Origin: Ectocarpus siliculosus | Taxonomy: Eukaryota > Sar > Phaeophyceae > Ectocarpales > Ectocarpaceae | Length of the DNA stretch: 64,000 bases | Reading direction: 5' to 3' | Assembly (NCBI GenBank): GCA_000310025.1 | Contig: FN649736.1 | Location: 1,222,736-1,286,735, forward strand | Shown: positions 1 to 10,628 of the stretch, in pieces | Position numbering within the stretch: position 1 is the first letter of the stretch | Layout: each line of letters begins with the position of its first letter | The notes under the pieces: model-generated | What the model saw: only the letters and a program-made list of their open reading frames with translations | The model's database searches: none | Told to the model about the DNA's origin: nothing | Translations under genes and position numbers: made by a program

Positions 1-1560
1 ATGAATCATTGTTTTCGCCACTGTGGATGACACAAAGCAGAAGTACACACCGTCCTGTGCAAGACAGAATAGCGCCTATAGAAAAGAGGGGGTGTTCGGC
101 GATTCGCGCGACCGCCTAGCTTGAGCGATCCCAAGGCCAAGAGTGGCCAATCACGCGCGAAGGCAAGAGTGTGCTGATGACAACAAATAAATAACCATAC
201 AGCATGGGCCCAGAGATAAGAAACGTCAAAATCGGGTCGAGGCTCAATCCCTTATTTTGGGTCGAAGGACCAGCCGAAGTCGTCCATTTTCTTAAAAGGC
301 ATTTCTTATTCCTTTGGACTGTGGCATCCTCCTGATTCTCTTATATCTTTGTTTCTTAGATCTGGCTAAGAATACAACAGCACACCAAACATTCATGCAG
401 GAGTGGGTAAAGCAGCCCTACGAAAAAAAACAATGTTCAGCTATGGGTGAGGACGGGGTGGGAGCACGGAACGAGCAGCAGTGTGACGTTTCTTATTGGA
501 CACCCTCCCCCAGCAACCCTTGTTTCATATGTATTGGGGGTATCGCACGATCATGTTTCTTATCGGGACGCATCTTATATTGTGGCCGAGATTGAGCTGT
601 GTTTCTTAGGCCCGTTCCAATCAGCGGGGAAATTTCCCCTATTGAAAACACGGAACGGTGAAAAGAAAACCGGCCCTTTTTTCGCTTGTTCCAATCGTGA
701 TGTCAGCGCAAGAATACAGTTCCTGCACTGAATACACGCTTTGGTCGACATACCGCAGGTTGACTGGGATTGCTCACCATAGAGCAGCGGTAAAAGCGCA
801 AAGAGCAGCACCCGACAAAAAGGACAGCACACTTAATAAGACCCCGTCCACCCGGTCTGCTGTTTTCAGCATCAGGCGCAGGGCAGAGTGTCGCAACCTG
901 GATGTTGCTTTCAATTTCTTCAGTTTGCCGGCTCACTTTTCACCGTTGCGACCCCCTTCTTTGACCATCACCTGTCGAAAGGTAGACGAGCTCAACCATC
1001 ATAGGGCGGTAGCGGCGCTGAGGGCCAGCATCATGTACAGGACCACTACGAAAGAATTAGCGTGTCGGAGGCCCTGTTGCTCTATATAGTGCTGCGTGAT
1101 GCCGTGGATTGTGTTGATGTCTGCGACCAAGAACAGGCCATCTCACCGCATATTTTCAAAGGGCAGTTTGCCCGAGGTGGCACACATCCTTGACACACCT
1201 TCTTGAGCAGCACCCGAGCCCCCAATACCCACGAAGCAGCACGGTGCCGGGAGTGAGTATCACATAGACAGGCGAACGAACCGAAGGAATCAGCGCGTTG
1301 GAGGCCTTGGCGCTGCTGCTGCTGTGTTCGTTCTACTGTTTCTATGTTTGTCATGTGTGATTGAGCAAAAATCCCGAGCATCAACAGCACCAGTTGAAGA
1401 CGAGAGGGCCATACAATGTCTCAGTTTGGACCAAGAACGGACTGAACCCGGCTTATGCCGCTGGATTATGTCCGCAATAGACCTGGACGTGAGTGTAGCA
1501 GGCTGTGCTAGCGTTCTCAGTGATGTTACAGCGCCCGCGGTGCGCCTGCCCGACCCTTTA
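1..1560. other. Intergenic, no gene recognised
   Basis: No open frame here shows a recognisable domain, and the frames on both strands overlap one another as expected by chance. The only structure I see is a small nested palindrome near 612-658, listed separately. Confidence 0.6.
612..658. repeat. Nested palindrome
   Basis: A perfect 14-bp palindrome, GGGGAAATTTCCCC at 626-639, sits inside a 7-bp outer inverted repeat (CCGTTCC at 612-618, GGAACGG at 652-658). It could extrude as a short hairpin. No function can be assigned. Confidence 0.5.
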
Positions 1561-1566
1561 GCAAAT

Positions 1567-1629
1567 AACCGGATCGGGGAAAGGAGCACCCAGTTTTTTT
1601 TTTGCCCTTGCTCCTTCCCCGATCCGGTT
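1567..1629. repeat. Hairpin with 21-bp stem
   Basis: The left arm at 1567-1588 and right arm at 1609-1629 are reverse complements apart from one extra base. They are separated by about 20 bases that include a run of T. The perfect pairing is far longer than expected by chance. It may be the core of a miniature inverted-repeat element or a small foldback RNA locus; neither is shown. Confidence 0.75.
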
Positions 1630-1749
1630 CTTCATGGGTAAAAATGCCTCCGCATCTGCACGCAAGAAACGATTCGGGGAATTGTTTCCGGGAAATTTTC
1701 AAGGCTCCTCTCGGGAATTTTCTCGCGGTACTTTTCCCGCGGGAATTCC

Positions 1750-1990
1750 ACGGGAACGCCAATTGGTAACGTTACCGTGATAATTCCAGGTTACCGTACC
1801 CATCCAAATCGTTACCATGCAAATGGCCTTCTCCCATTCCCATCCAAATCGTTACCACGGAATTAAAATCCCGTTGTTCCCACCCAACCAATTACCGTGC
1901 AAAATGTCAAAATCCCGTGGCTTTTGGTTACCACCCAGGCAATTACCGCGCAGATATAGAATTACCGATACCGTACGGGAGTAACACGTT
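1750..1990. repeat. Degenerate TTACCGTG repeat cluster, left
   Basis: GTTACC and ATTACCGTG-type words recur about every 15-30 bases, often with the companion word CCCATCCAAATCG or CCACCCA. A similar cluster lies at 2705-2945, so the two bracket about 700 bp of unremarkable sequence. This could be a decayed short-period tandem array or the two ends of one old element. Confidence 0.5.
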
Positions 1991-2704
1991 TTGTTGTTTT
2001 GTTGTTTGTTTTTCTTCACATTAAACTCGTGTCAGTTGCCAATCCCAAAATCTAGCAAAGACTCGGCCCGTGGTCACAAAAATGCTAAAGCCATCAGAAG
2101 ATCTAAAGAACACGCACACTATTAGCAACGTTATCTACTGTAAATGTAGCTGAGGGGGCTGCCTGCAAACGCTTGGCACGGTAGGTCGCTGGTTCGTGCT
2201 CTGCCATTAGTTTTCTTTTTCTTTTTGTGCTCTTCTTTTTTGAAATCCCTCTTCGATCGATCAAGCAAAAGGAGAACCTTTTTTGTTGTGTTTGAACTGC
2301 TTGCCTGCGGCGTGACGCAGATACTGTATACAGGCAGTAAGTATTATGCTTGCTTGTGGTTAAGCTCGATATGTGTGTACGTGGTAGCTGGTGGTTTATG
2401 CATCTTCTCGCAGATAAGTTTGATGCGTTCAGTCCTCACGTAGCTGAGATAAGGTTGATGATCTAGTGATCGACTTCGAGATGTCGCTCTGGACGTACAT
2501 GATGTAGTTCGTTTATTTTGTCCTTTCTTACTTTTTTTTTTTGTCTTTTGCCTCGCCTTTGGATAACTTGATTGCGAGATTTCGCCTGTAGTCTCAAAAA
2601 AATTGAAAAACGAAATGCGATACGAAGTGCGGCAGGTTTCACTCGTGTGTTTCATGTTCTTTGTGAACACGCTGTTTGGGTGTCACACTTACTGAAAAAA
2701 AATG
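1991..2704. other. Unannotated spacer between the two TTACCGTG clusters
   Basis: No domain-bearing frame and no clear repeat were seen. Short T-rich runs occur around 2210-2230 and 2530-2545. Confidence 0.5.
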
Positions 2705-2945
2705 CAACACCATTAGTTACAGTGCAGCGCCGTGTGGAGTGTTTCCATCCTACGTTACCGTGCATTACCGTGGTGGCGAGTTGCCACCCAAATACTACCG
2801 TGCGTTCCCGTGGTTGCTAGTTCCCCTACGGGAGTTACCGTGGTGGGCGGTTACCATCCAAATATTACCGTGCATTACCGTATTCGCTGGTTCCCGTACC
2901 AATCGTTGCCGAACTCAGAAATCGTTACCGAGAGGAGCCTTGGAA
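2705..2945. repeat. Degenerate TTACCGTG repeat cluster, right
   Basis: TTACCGTGCATTACCGTG-like words recur with CCACCCAAATACTACCGTG and ACCATCCAAATATTACCG variants. This is the same vocabulary as the cluster at 1750-1990, in the same orientation. Confidence 0.5.
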
Positions 2946-3120
2946 ACTTTGCCTGATTAGAATAGCCATTTTTTGTCCTTATTTACTTTTCGTAAAAAAA
3001 TGATCCTTAATTTCTCAACGGATTTTTTCTTATTTGCGGGCCCGTACTGTAGGCATCAAGAGAAAAAAAGCACAACATTTCAGACCCTCTATGTGTACTC
3101 TCGCTAGAAGATATTTTGTT

Positions 3121-3424
3121 TAGCCCGGCATAAGATTTTCATAAAACAAATTGCGTTGAATAACTGACGAGCTAAAGTTTCTTAAGCGATTTTTGTTTTG
3201 TTTTTTGGAAACGGGGGCACGAATATCTTGGGTTTTTATTGAAAAGCCCAGGCTGTTCGAGAAAATAGAATTTAATTCGAGGGAAAGGGGTGATTTTCGT
3301 TTAAGAATAACGATATCTTTGTGCCCCGTTTTCCAGAAAATGAAACCAAAATCGCTCAAGAAACTTCAGCTCATCAGCTATCCAACGCAATTTGTTTTAT
3401 GGAAATCCGATGCCCGAGCAAAAA
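3121..3424. mobile_element. Foldback (MITE-like) element with ~110-bp inverted arms
   Basis: The left arm at about 3121-3230 and right arm at about 3312-3424 are reverse complements over about 110 bases, at roughly 85 percent identity by eye. They surround a spacer of about 80 bases with no coding capacity. Conserved blocks include CATAAAACAAATTGCGTTG and AAGTTTCTTAAGCGATTTT, the latter with changes. This is the layout of a non-autonomous DNA transposon with long inverted ends or a foldback element. No transposase is present, and I could not settle a target-site duplication. Confidence 0.75.
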
Positions 3425-4497
3425 TTTATGATTTTTAAATATCCCTCACAGAACCCCGCCCTCCGCCCAGAGCAATTATTGTGGTGCGGGGTGCAAGTGG
3501 TCTACTGACGTGTTGCGCATAAAGCGGGTTGAACCAAGACTAAAACCCATCAAAGACGAGAGAAAGAAGCCCGCGTTACAAGTCTTCCATTCCCAACCAG
3601 AACTAGCTGTAGATGAAGTTGATAACATGGCAATTGCCCCCACCACCCTACCCACCTTGCTTTTTATGAGCATGGGGCGTCCCGTCTGCTGGGTGTAAGC
3701 AGTCCCATGGGCGTATGCAGTTTGCAGCTTACCGAAATAAAAGCCTCCTCTTGAGCTGTGAATCTCCGCATTCACTTATTTCATCACTGACTCATTTCGA
3801 CCTAGATCGATGTGTGATCGCAACGTCCAATGATATCACTTCTCGTCTACCCTTTCCCACCGGACACAGAGATACATCGTTTACACCACAGACAAACTGA
3901 TTGCATGCACCCACGCTGTGAACCAATATTCTTGCTATGTTTTTTACTGTAACGAGCACTACATCTGGCGTCACCCTTTGGAGGCTTGATACCCACGTCC
4001 CAAAGGGCAACCTTGTATCATATCAGCCGTGCGCTTATTAAAACAGAACGCAAGTTTACAATAGCTCCTTTGTGGTTCGGCCTTCCTCCTGTGTAGCCCC
4101 GGTCGACACGTCAACCATGTACACCAAAAGATGTGTACATTAGCGCCAGGATAGATGGGGGCGAATAGATTGGGACGAACACACACACACACGTTCGGCC
4201 ACGCCTCCTTTCACCGGCTACAGCTTGTGGGATTTGTTTTTTGTCCTCCTCACCATAAATCTTGGGAGCACACCTAAATACTCCCCCAAGGAACGGCATT
4301 TTGTGTCATAGTATCTTGCGTGAATGAAAATCGGTCAAGACGGCCTACTGCATCAACCACAGTAGCTAAGACCGTTGACCTGCGTGGTGCGTCCTTCTAG
4401 CTGCACCAACTCGCTCAAGATTTCTAAGTTGAAGTATTACCATGTAAATGCGCTGATCTCGTTGGTTCCGTCGCTTTCTGCCGCTGCCGCTCTGCGG
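3425..4497. other. Intergenic, nothing recognised
   Basis: No domain, RNA gene or repeat structure was recognised. A short (CA)n stretch lies near 4180-4192. Confidence 0.5.
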
Positions 4498-5217
4498 CTA
4501 TGAAGCATTCAAGCCGACTGTGATCGATATGTCCATGCAGAATTCTGCGACCCGGAGCGACGTTACGCATGTAAAGTATGAAGAATACTGCCAAGCGCTG
4601 AGCCACTTCGTTCTTTGTTCCGCAACAAGCGCCAAACGCTGTGTGCGACCTTTGTGGCAATGAATCAGGGTGTTGCTTCGATCTCTCGCTACATGTGCAG
4701 CATGTCTCCAGGTGACAGAATGTAAAAACGTAAACTGTTCTTGGACGAAGGGCAGGTCCATATCTGAGACGTGCTCTGTTTCTGTGCTCGTGCGCGGTCT
4801 CTGTAGGGAACGCGGCGATGATGAAGATGATGGCCCATGCGCGTGGCGAGATGACAACTTGGGTGGAGCTGGAATTTGAAGCAACGGGTGCTCATGTTTG
4901 CGCACGCTACAGCACAAGTGTTCCTCGGCACGAGGCCAGACAGGTAGTGCACCAAAACGTCCCGCCTTCGCAACCTCGTCGTTGCATTTGTGTGCACGCC
5001 TCATCCATGTTTTTTTGCGCGCCATGTGTGCCGATGTTAGACTCGTCGGTAGACCATCATCGCTCTTTGCGCCCTTTCGTGTTGCCAGGCGCACTGTGCC
5101 GTTGCGGAAGCTAGATAGTCCATCCCCACACCGGATCGTGCTACACGCATCGCCTATGCAGTGGCAGAGGTTTGTTGTGGTGCCACCAGCTTGCATGTTG
5201 TCGGTCACAACATCCAT
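4498..5217 (-). CDS. Long unrecognised open frame, doubtful gene
   Basis: This 239-residue frame is among the longest in the window outside transposons. It shows no domain, signal peptide or membrane segment that I recognise. It is rich in Arg, His, Ser and Thr and has a Ser/Pro-rich middle part. A 179-residue frame on the opposite strand (4898-5437) overlaps it, so at most one is likely to be coding. No splice-consistent neighbour exon or family motif supports either. It may be a chance frame in GC-rich DNA. Confidence 0.15.
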   Translation of the reverse strand: MDVVTDNMQAGGTTTNLCHCIGDACSTIRCGDGLSSFRNGTVRLATRKGAKSDDGLPTSLTSAHMARKKTWMRRAHKCNDEVAKAGRFGALPVWPRAEEHLCCSVRKHEHPLLQIPAPPKLSSRHAHGPSSSSSPRSLQRPRTSTETEHVSDMDLPFVQEQFTFLHSVTWRHAAHVARDRSNTLIHCHKGRTQRLALVAEQRTKWLSAWQYSSYFTCVTSLRVAEFCMDISITVGLNAS

Positions 5218-5437
5218 GCCTTATTCCTCCGAAAATCATGCTTGCACAAAGGTATGGGTATTTGGCGCGCGTTTGCAAGGAATTCAAATCACCATCGAAC
5301 CTGCTGTGTGTCGTAGGTTCGGCATATTTCTGAAATGGTGTAGAAAGCAGGTCGATCTTTTGGGCATGTTGCCGGCTGGAGCTTCTGAGTGGGGAAGCTG
5401 CATTCAACAAGGAGCGCTACCTCGTTTGCTCCCTTGA

Positions 5438-6600
5438 ACTTCCGATTTGCTCAAGGACGGCACACTCTCTCCACATATTTACCGCGGACATGCGCGTTAC
5501 TCGCATTCCGATAACCTCCGGGTCTGTCCAACCTTCAACCCTTCACGTATTGGCCACGCCACGGCAAAGAATACCCTTCTCTTTGTAAGTGCGCCGCCCT
5601 ATTTGTCTGTCGGAGGGCTAGAACTCGGGCCGGGTTAGAGTTTCACGCGAAGAAACAACACCTTGTGGCATCCCCCTTGCCCCGCTGTTCGGCAACAGCA
5701 GCGTCTTCCGCAGCTCGCCACGAGCTCGATCTGTGTGAGCTTCAGATTCATTCATAGGTAATAATACGATACTGTAACAATGAGATCTGGCTGAGGGTGA
5801 GGGCAAAGCTCTCTGTGGTGAAATTGTGACCGCCTTAATAAATGTTAGAGTACACTGTGTTTACTCTGGCGAATGGGTGTGTGATTGCCCGCACCAGCAA
5901 GGGTTCTACATGTGACGGCCGTTCTAGCTCAACAATGATATTTGCGGAATGTCCCGTCATTGGGCAGTTCAAGATGGCTACAGTAGTTCTTTTCGAACTG
6001 AAATAACATGATGGCTGCAGTGGTCCTCAAGAGCTGCTTGACCCGTTCCCCGAGTTTGTTGGACCTGTTCGCCCCCTGGTACTTTGCTGTAGCTTCGTCT
6101 CTTATGCAATCTTTGTGTAGGTCTGTCTGTCGGTGGAGAGGCTTGCTGGCGCGCTTCTCCCACAGTGCAGCAGGGGTTGGGCAGGCTGCCTCATCTCCTG
6201 CAGCTTGGGGTTGGATGGTGAGCCGAGGGGCAGACAGCTCGGGGCCAGGGGGCGGTTCCAGCACAAGGTGAGACAGGTCTAGGGGCAGAGATGGCATGCA
6301 GCCTCGACAAGTACCAGGGACGTCAGGAGACGGACGCGTTTTCCTCTACGCCTCTCGTTGTGTTGTAGTTTTGGTGGCACACTAGCCGTTCATCTATTCC
6401 ATATTCTTCATGCAGTATAGCAGAACGAGGTTCCCGTGGCACAGGGGGGCTAACCGCAAAACGAAGTAAAGATGTCGGCCAGGGCATCAAGTTGGGAACC
6501 TCGAATACTTTGTAGCGGCTAGGTTGGGAGTGCGAAGGATGATAGTGTGTTTCGCATTTCGTGCCTAGTGAAGCTGTAAGCTCCAGTCTTTCCGACCTAG
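5438..6600. other. Intergenic; one weak open frame
   Basis: A 122-residue minus-strand frame at 5929-6297 has a Pro-rich start followed by a charged segment containing RSNKLGERVKQLL. No family is recognised and no start or splice context supports it. The rest holds nothing I can identify. Confidence 0.35.
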
Positions 6601-7600
6601 TTTCATTTTTGTCGCAGACTGACCCTCTTACTCCAATTCCCCCACCGTTGCCCGACCGTGTCTCAAAAGCCGATCTCGACCTATGGCGCACACCTCGCGA
6701 CATCTCGAGTATGCTTCGATATGGCATCCCAAATCATGGCAGTAGCGTACGTCACAAGTGTGCGGCCATGTGCGACCATGCGCGCTGTTTCTCTCTCGTC
6801 TTCACTGGTTCGCCGTCTTGCTCTCCTCATCGCTCTGTTTGGAAGATTCGAATCTCATGGTCAGCTGTGTGGCAAAGAATCAACAGACCGGTGTCGACCT
6901 ACAGTACGGCGCACGTTTCGCGATGTGTTGAATATGCCTCCCCTCGCAAACTCTGGTCGACTTCCGCGCGAAGTAGCATACGCCACAAGATTGCGGCCAT
7001 TATGCGACCATGCGCGCTGTTTTGACCGGTTCGCCGTCTTCCTGTCTTCATCACTCTTCATCGCTCTTTTTGTCTTTACTTCTCAAGCAATTTAGGAAAA
7101 ATTGAATCTCGCAGTCTGGTGGACAGCAACCAACAGACCGATATCGCCTACGGCGCACGCCTCGCGATATCTGGAGGATGCCTCGGTAGGCATCGTGATT
7201 CGTGGTCCCTCGCCAAGTTTCATCACCCTCCGAGCGCAGTAGCATACGCCACAAAAGTGTGCGACCATGAGCGACGATGTGCGCTGTTTCTCTCCTCTTC
7301 ACCGCTCATGTTTCTTTCGACCATTTCGGAAAAAAACGAATTTCAGTGTCCGCTTCAGCAACCAACGGCATCATGTCCATTCATTGCAGGTGGTGGTTTA
7401 GTCCATGAAAGTGTATGTGGGCTGAGTGGGCTGAGTGAGTTGTCAACGCGACCTATTGCCAACAAGTCATGATACGATGAAAGCGCGCACGGTGCGCCGA
7501 TGTGCAAGCAGCCTGCATAGGCCAGCAGTGTGCGACCATGTGCATTCATGCGCTCTCTCCATCGCTCGTTTTTGTGTAGATTTCGGATTTATATGAATCT
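6600..7600. repeat. Diverged tandem repeat, unit ~230-265 bp
   Basis: Three to four units share ordered landmarks: CAACAGACCG, then CCTACGGCGCACGCCTCGCGA, then GTAGCATACGCCACAA, GCGACCATGCGCGCTGTTT, a TTCGCCGTCTTC block and a GAATCTC end. The CGCGCTGTTT landmark falls near 6780, 7011 and 7280, with a weaker match near 7549. Frames running through the array reflect the repeat and not a gene. A separate copy lies at 8545-8765. Confidence 0.7.
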
Positions 7601-7727
7601 CAAGGATCCTTGCAGCGTCATCACCCTGCATTATCAATCAGCAGAGAATTTCCGGTATACATACGTAGACAAGATACAGCACGGGCTATGCTGCAGAGAT
7701 CGAATAAGATTCATCCGCCTTCATTCC

Positions 7728-8043
7728 GGTCGCCCCGGTGGTCTAGTTGGTATCCGCGAAACCTTCTAGAGGTCAGGTCAGGGGTTCGAATCCCGGCGTA
7801 AGCGAGCTTTTCTTACAAAGTGAGTTTTTCTCTCGCTTCCGCTCCTGGTCTAGTGGATAGCGCTTGTTCGTGTGTACACAGAGGGAAGAGAGTGCTGAAC
7901 TCTTCTCGCATTAAAAATCGAAGGCAAAGTACCGCAGGAGGGGAGGGTAGAGAGAAGCTCTTCTGTGTGACCACGGGTTGGAGTAAACGGCACTAGTGCT
8001 GTGAGCGCTGATTTGAAGTGAAGATAAAAAAAATAAAAAAAAT
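7728..8043 (+). mobile_element. tRNA-derived SINE, copy 1
   Basis: The head carries RNA polymerase III internal promoter boxes: an A-box-like TGGTCTAGTTGG near 7738-7750 and a perfect B box GGTTCGAATCC at 7783-7793. An unrelated body of about 230 bases follows, ending in GATTTGAAGTGAAGAT and an A-rich tail. A second copy at 49337-49648 shares the head, body and 3' end, so this is a dispersed family and not a tRNA gene. The tRNA-like part does not continue into an acceptor stem with proper pairing. SINEs depend on a partner LINE for movement; which LINE is not evident from a shared 3' end. Confidence 0.8.
7738..7793 (+). promoter_or_regulatory. Pol III internal promoter (A and B boxes) of SINE copy 1
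   Basis: An A-box match lies near 7738-7750 and a perfect GGTTCGANTCC B box at 7783-7793. The spacing of about 35 bases is normal for a type 2 Pol III promoter. Confidence 0.7.
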
Positions 8044-8544
8044 CCATACAGTACTCGAAACGAACCCCCGTGTGGTTAATTTTGTACCCCACAAAATGCC
8101 ATCACGCGAGGGTGGTATCTTGTGCAACCTACGGTCAAAATATTCAATATTTCAAATTGTTTCGGGCGGGTGTCTTTGTCCATGGCGCAGCAATCGTGCA
8201 CGTACACGGATGCACAGCAGCAGCCAGAGAAGCTTGCCAGCATCTCAAGAACGAGGGTCTCGCTCGCCAATGTATCGTGTTGTGTACGTTCTTTCCTTCA
8301 TTCGAAGTATCGATTGCTCGCGGGTGAAGGTGGTCTGATTTGAGCCGGGGGCCTCTATTACTGCGTTATAGAAGCTCTGTTGTTCCCTGCCTCTTGCGTC
8401 TTCTGTTTGTGTCCTCACGCGCGTTCTGTTTGTGTGCTCACGCGCCGCTGCTGCTGCTCTGCTACTCTAAACCCCTGCTGTGTCCAATGGTGGGTTTCAG
8501 GCAAGACAGATTGATGTGTGTGGGTTGAAAGGTTTACCACCGCG
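8044..8544. other. Intergenic, nothing recognised
   Basis: Only short overlapping frames occur, with no domain or repeat relation seen. Confidence 0.45.
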
Positions 8545-8765
8545 ACCTACAAAAGATGGCAGTGCCAATCAGAGATTCGGTGCGCCGATGTGCAAGCATA
8601 CTGCCTACGCTAGGATTGCGCGACCACGTGCAATCATGCGCGCTGTTTCTCTCCTCTGCACCGGCTCGCCGTCTTCCTTTTGTATCCTCCGAGAACTATT
8701 TTGCTCTGGAGAAGGTCGGACTAAATTGTTGAATCTCTGGGTCCACTGGCAGCAACCGCACCAGC
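8545..8765. repeat. Detached unit of the 6.6-kb tandem repeat
   Basis: It carries the same landmark order as the array at 6600-7600: GGTGCGCCGATGTGCAAGCA, GCGCGACCACGTGCAATCATG, CGCGCTGTTTCTCTCCTC, GGCTCGCCGTCTTCC, and a GAATCTC-type end followed by CAGCAACC. Confidence 0.65.
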
Positions 8766-9424
8766 CGATGTGATCGGATTATGAACATCCATCTGCATCT
8801 GCATGTCAACATGCACGCGCACTACGTGTATATGCATTTAGCACGGGCAATCCATTCAGGGATCGAGCGTTGGATTTCATCAGCCGTCTAAACGGAGAAA
8901 ATACAGCGAACTGAAGAAACATCAGCTTCAGACAGGCAACGCCGATCAACCACAATCAAAGATTGCTTTCGTGATTGCCCCTGAGGGGACGGAATGCTGA
9001 ACCCTTCTCTAGTTGATCGGTGAAGGCGTGCACCGCAAAACTCGTAAAATGTATCACCCGCCGCCAAAAAAAACGGGCAGAACATGTATTAGTAGGGAAG
9101 GAACAACGCACAAGGAAAGGGCCGTTCCTCACATTCAGAGCTGAGTCAAGAATTTAACGAACTTTTTGACGTTCAACCATGCTACAAGTAGAATAACCGA
9201 CGACCTATCGTGGCACTCAAACGATTCCAAGAGTTCCAACTAAAGGGTGTGCGAAGGGCGGTGTGAATCAAACCAAAAACGACACCATACTCGCCAAACA
9301 CGTCGTGCGCGATGTTACGCTTTTTGTGCTAGATGTGCCCTTGCAGCTGTGGACGCGATTTTTCCAACTAGAAAAATCCCCCCGAACCTCTCGGGTTATT
9401 GGGTCTGGGTATAGGTTGGAGCCG
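8766..9424. other. Intergenic, nothing recognised
   Basis: No supported gene or repeat was found between the satellite unit and the LINE. Confidence 0.45.
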
Positions 9425-10628
9425 ACATACCTTCTGCGAAGCCAACACCATCCTCCCGGAGAAACAGTGCGGATTTCGACCCGGGCGATCCACCGTCGAC
9501 ATGCTGTTCGTCGTGCGCCGCCTCCAGGAGCTGGGGCGGAGAAAGAAAATACCGCTCTACATGTGCTTCGTCGACTTGAAGAAGGCGCATGATTCGGTGG
9601 ACCGAGAGATTTTATGGAAAGTGCTGGCCAGGGCCGGAATTCCCGCGAAGCTGATCAAAGTCATCCGCCAATTCCACGATGGAATGCGGGCCCGGGTGCG
9701 CATGGACGACGGAGAACTATCGGACTGGTTCTTCGTCACACAGGGCGTGCGACAAGGATGTGTGCTATCCCCACTGCTGTTCAACCTCGTCTTCGCCGAG
9801 GTCCTCGAGGTTGTTGTCATCCGATTCAGCGAGGATGATGTTGTTTTGCGGAACCTGGTGTGCTTGGAGGAGGGGAAGACGGAAGCGGGGGGGGGGGAGG
9901 AGACACCCCTTGACCACGTACGGAGGGCAGTATGGGGGATGCTGTATGCCGATGATGCCGGCGTCGTATCGAGGTCTGAAGAAGGACAGGCGAGAATGAT
10001 GACCATCATCGTTGAGGTGTTCGGGGAGTTCGGGCTACCGGTGTCGGAGAAGAAGACGGAGACGCTCCTGATGCGCGCAAAGGACAAGCCGACTACAACA
10101 TCACAGCCCCCCCCGCCTCCACCGCTGACCATCGAAGCCGCGGGACAGAAATACGCCCAGACGACCGAGTTCCGGTACCTCGGTGGCCTCGTCAACGAAC
10201 ATGGCGACCTCACCGGGGAGATCAACTACAGGAGCAGAGGAGCGTGGGCGTGCCTCAGGCGATATGGCCAGGAGCTCTTCGACAGACCGAAAGCGCCATT
10301 CCGACTCAAGAACCACCTGCTCCAGGCGGAGGCGATGGAGGCACTGCTGTACGGCTGCATGACATGGTCACCACTTAGCGGCCACTATCAGACGCTGCGG
10401 TCGACACACCACCGACTGCTCCTTCGAGTTATCGGGTACAAGCGCAAGAAAGACACCTACCGGCAGCTCTCTTACGCCCAGACGCTGAAGAGGGTCGAAT
10501 GCCAGAGCGTTGAAGCCACGATCCGACAACGACGCCTACTGTTTGCGGGAGCAGTGGCAAGGCAGCCGGACGGGCGACTCCCGAAACGACTGATGCTCGG
10601 CGAACTGGCGGGGGGAAAAGCCACGTAG
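9399..10628 (+). pseudogene. LINE reverse transcriptase, C-terminal part (5'-truncated)
   Basis: The 409-residue frame encodes the palm and thumb of a non-LTR reverse transcriptase. Visible motifs in order are GFRPGRSTVD, YMCFVDLKKAHDSVDR (motif A, catalytic Asp), QGVRQGCVLSPLLFNL (motif B) and GMLYADDAG (motif C at about 9935-9961, the catalytic Asp pair). The C-terminal end, RRLLFAGAVARQPDGRLPKR, is typical of RTE-like elements, which copy their RNA at a nicked target site. The nominal start lies in flanking DNA, so the true protein would begin far upstream in a full element. It is therefore a dead fragment despite its long frame. The plus and minus shadow frames across it are not genes. 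Confidence 0.85.

Noticed and set aside
3155-3185. Hammerhead-ribozyme-like word in the foldback arms (CTGACGA / CTGATGA followed by GAA)
   Set aside because: There is no room for a paired stem II between the CTGANGA and GAA words, and stems I and III are not formed. The match is a chance short motif.
6600-7600. CRISPR-like array
   Set aside because: The units are about 230-265 bp, diverged along their whole length, and lack short identical repeats with unique spacers. The context is eukaryotic.
7732-7805. A functional tRNA gene
   Set aside because: The A and B boxes are good, but no proper acceptor stem closes, and the sequence continues into a body shared with 49330-49648. It is a SINE head.
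9557-10225. 222-residue minus-strand frame
   Set aside because: Antisense shadow of the LINE reverse transcriptase; Ser/Arg-rich composition is the mirror of the coding strand.
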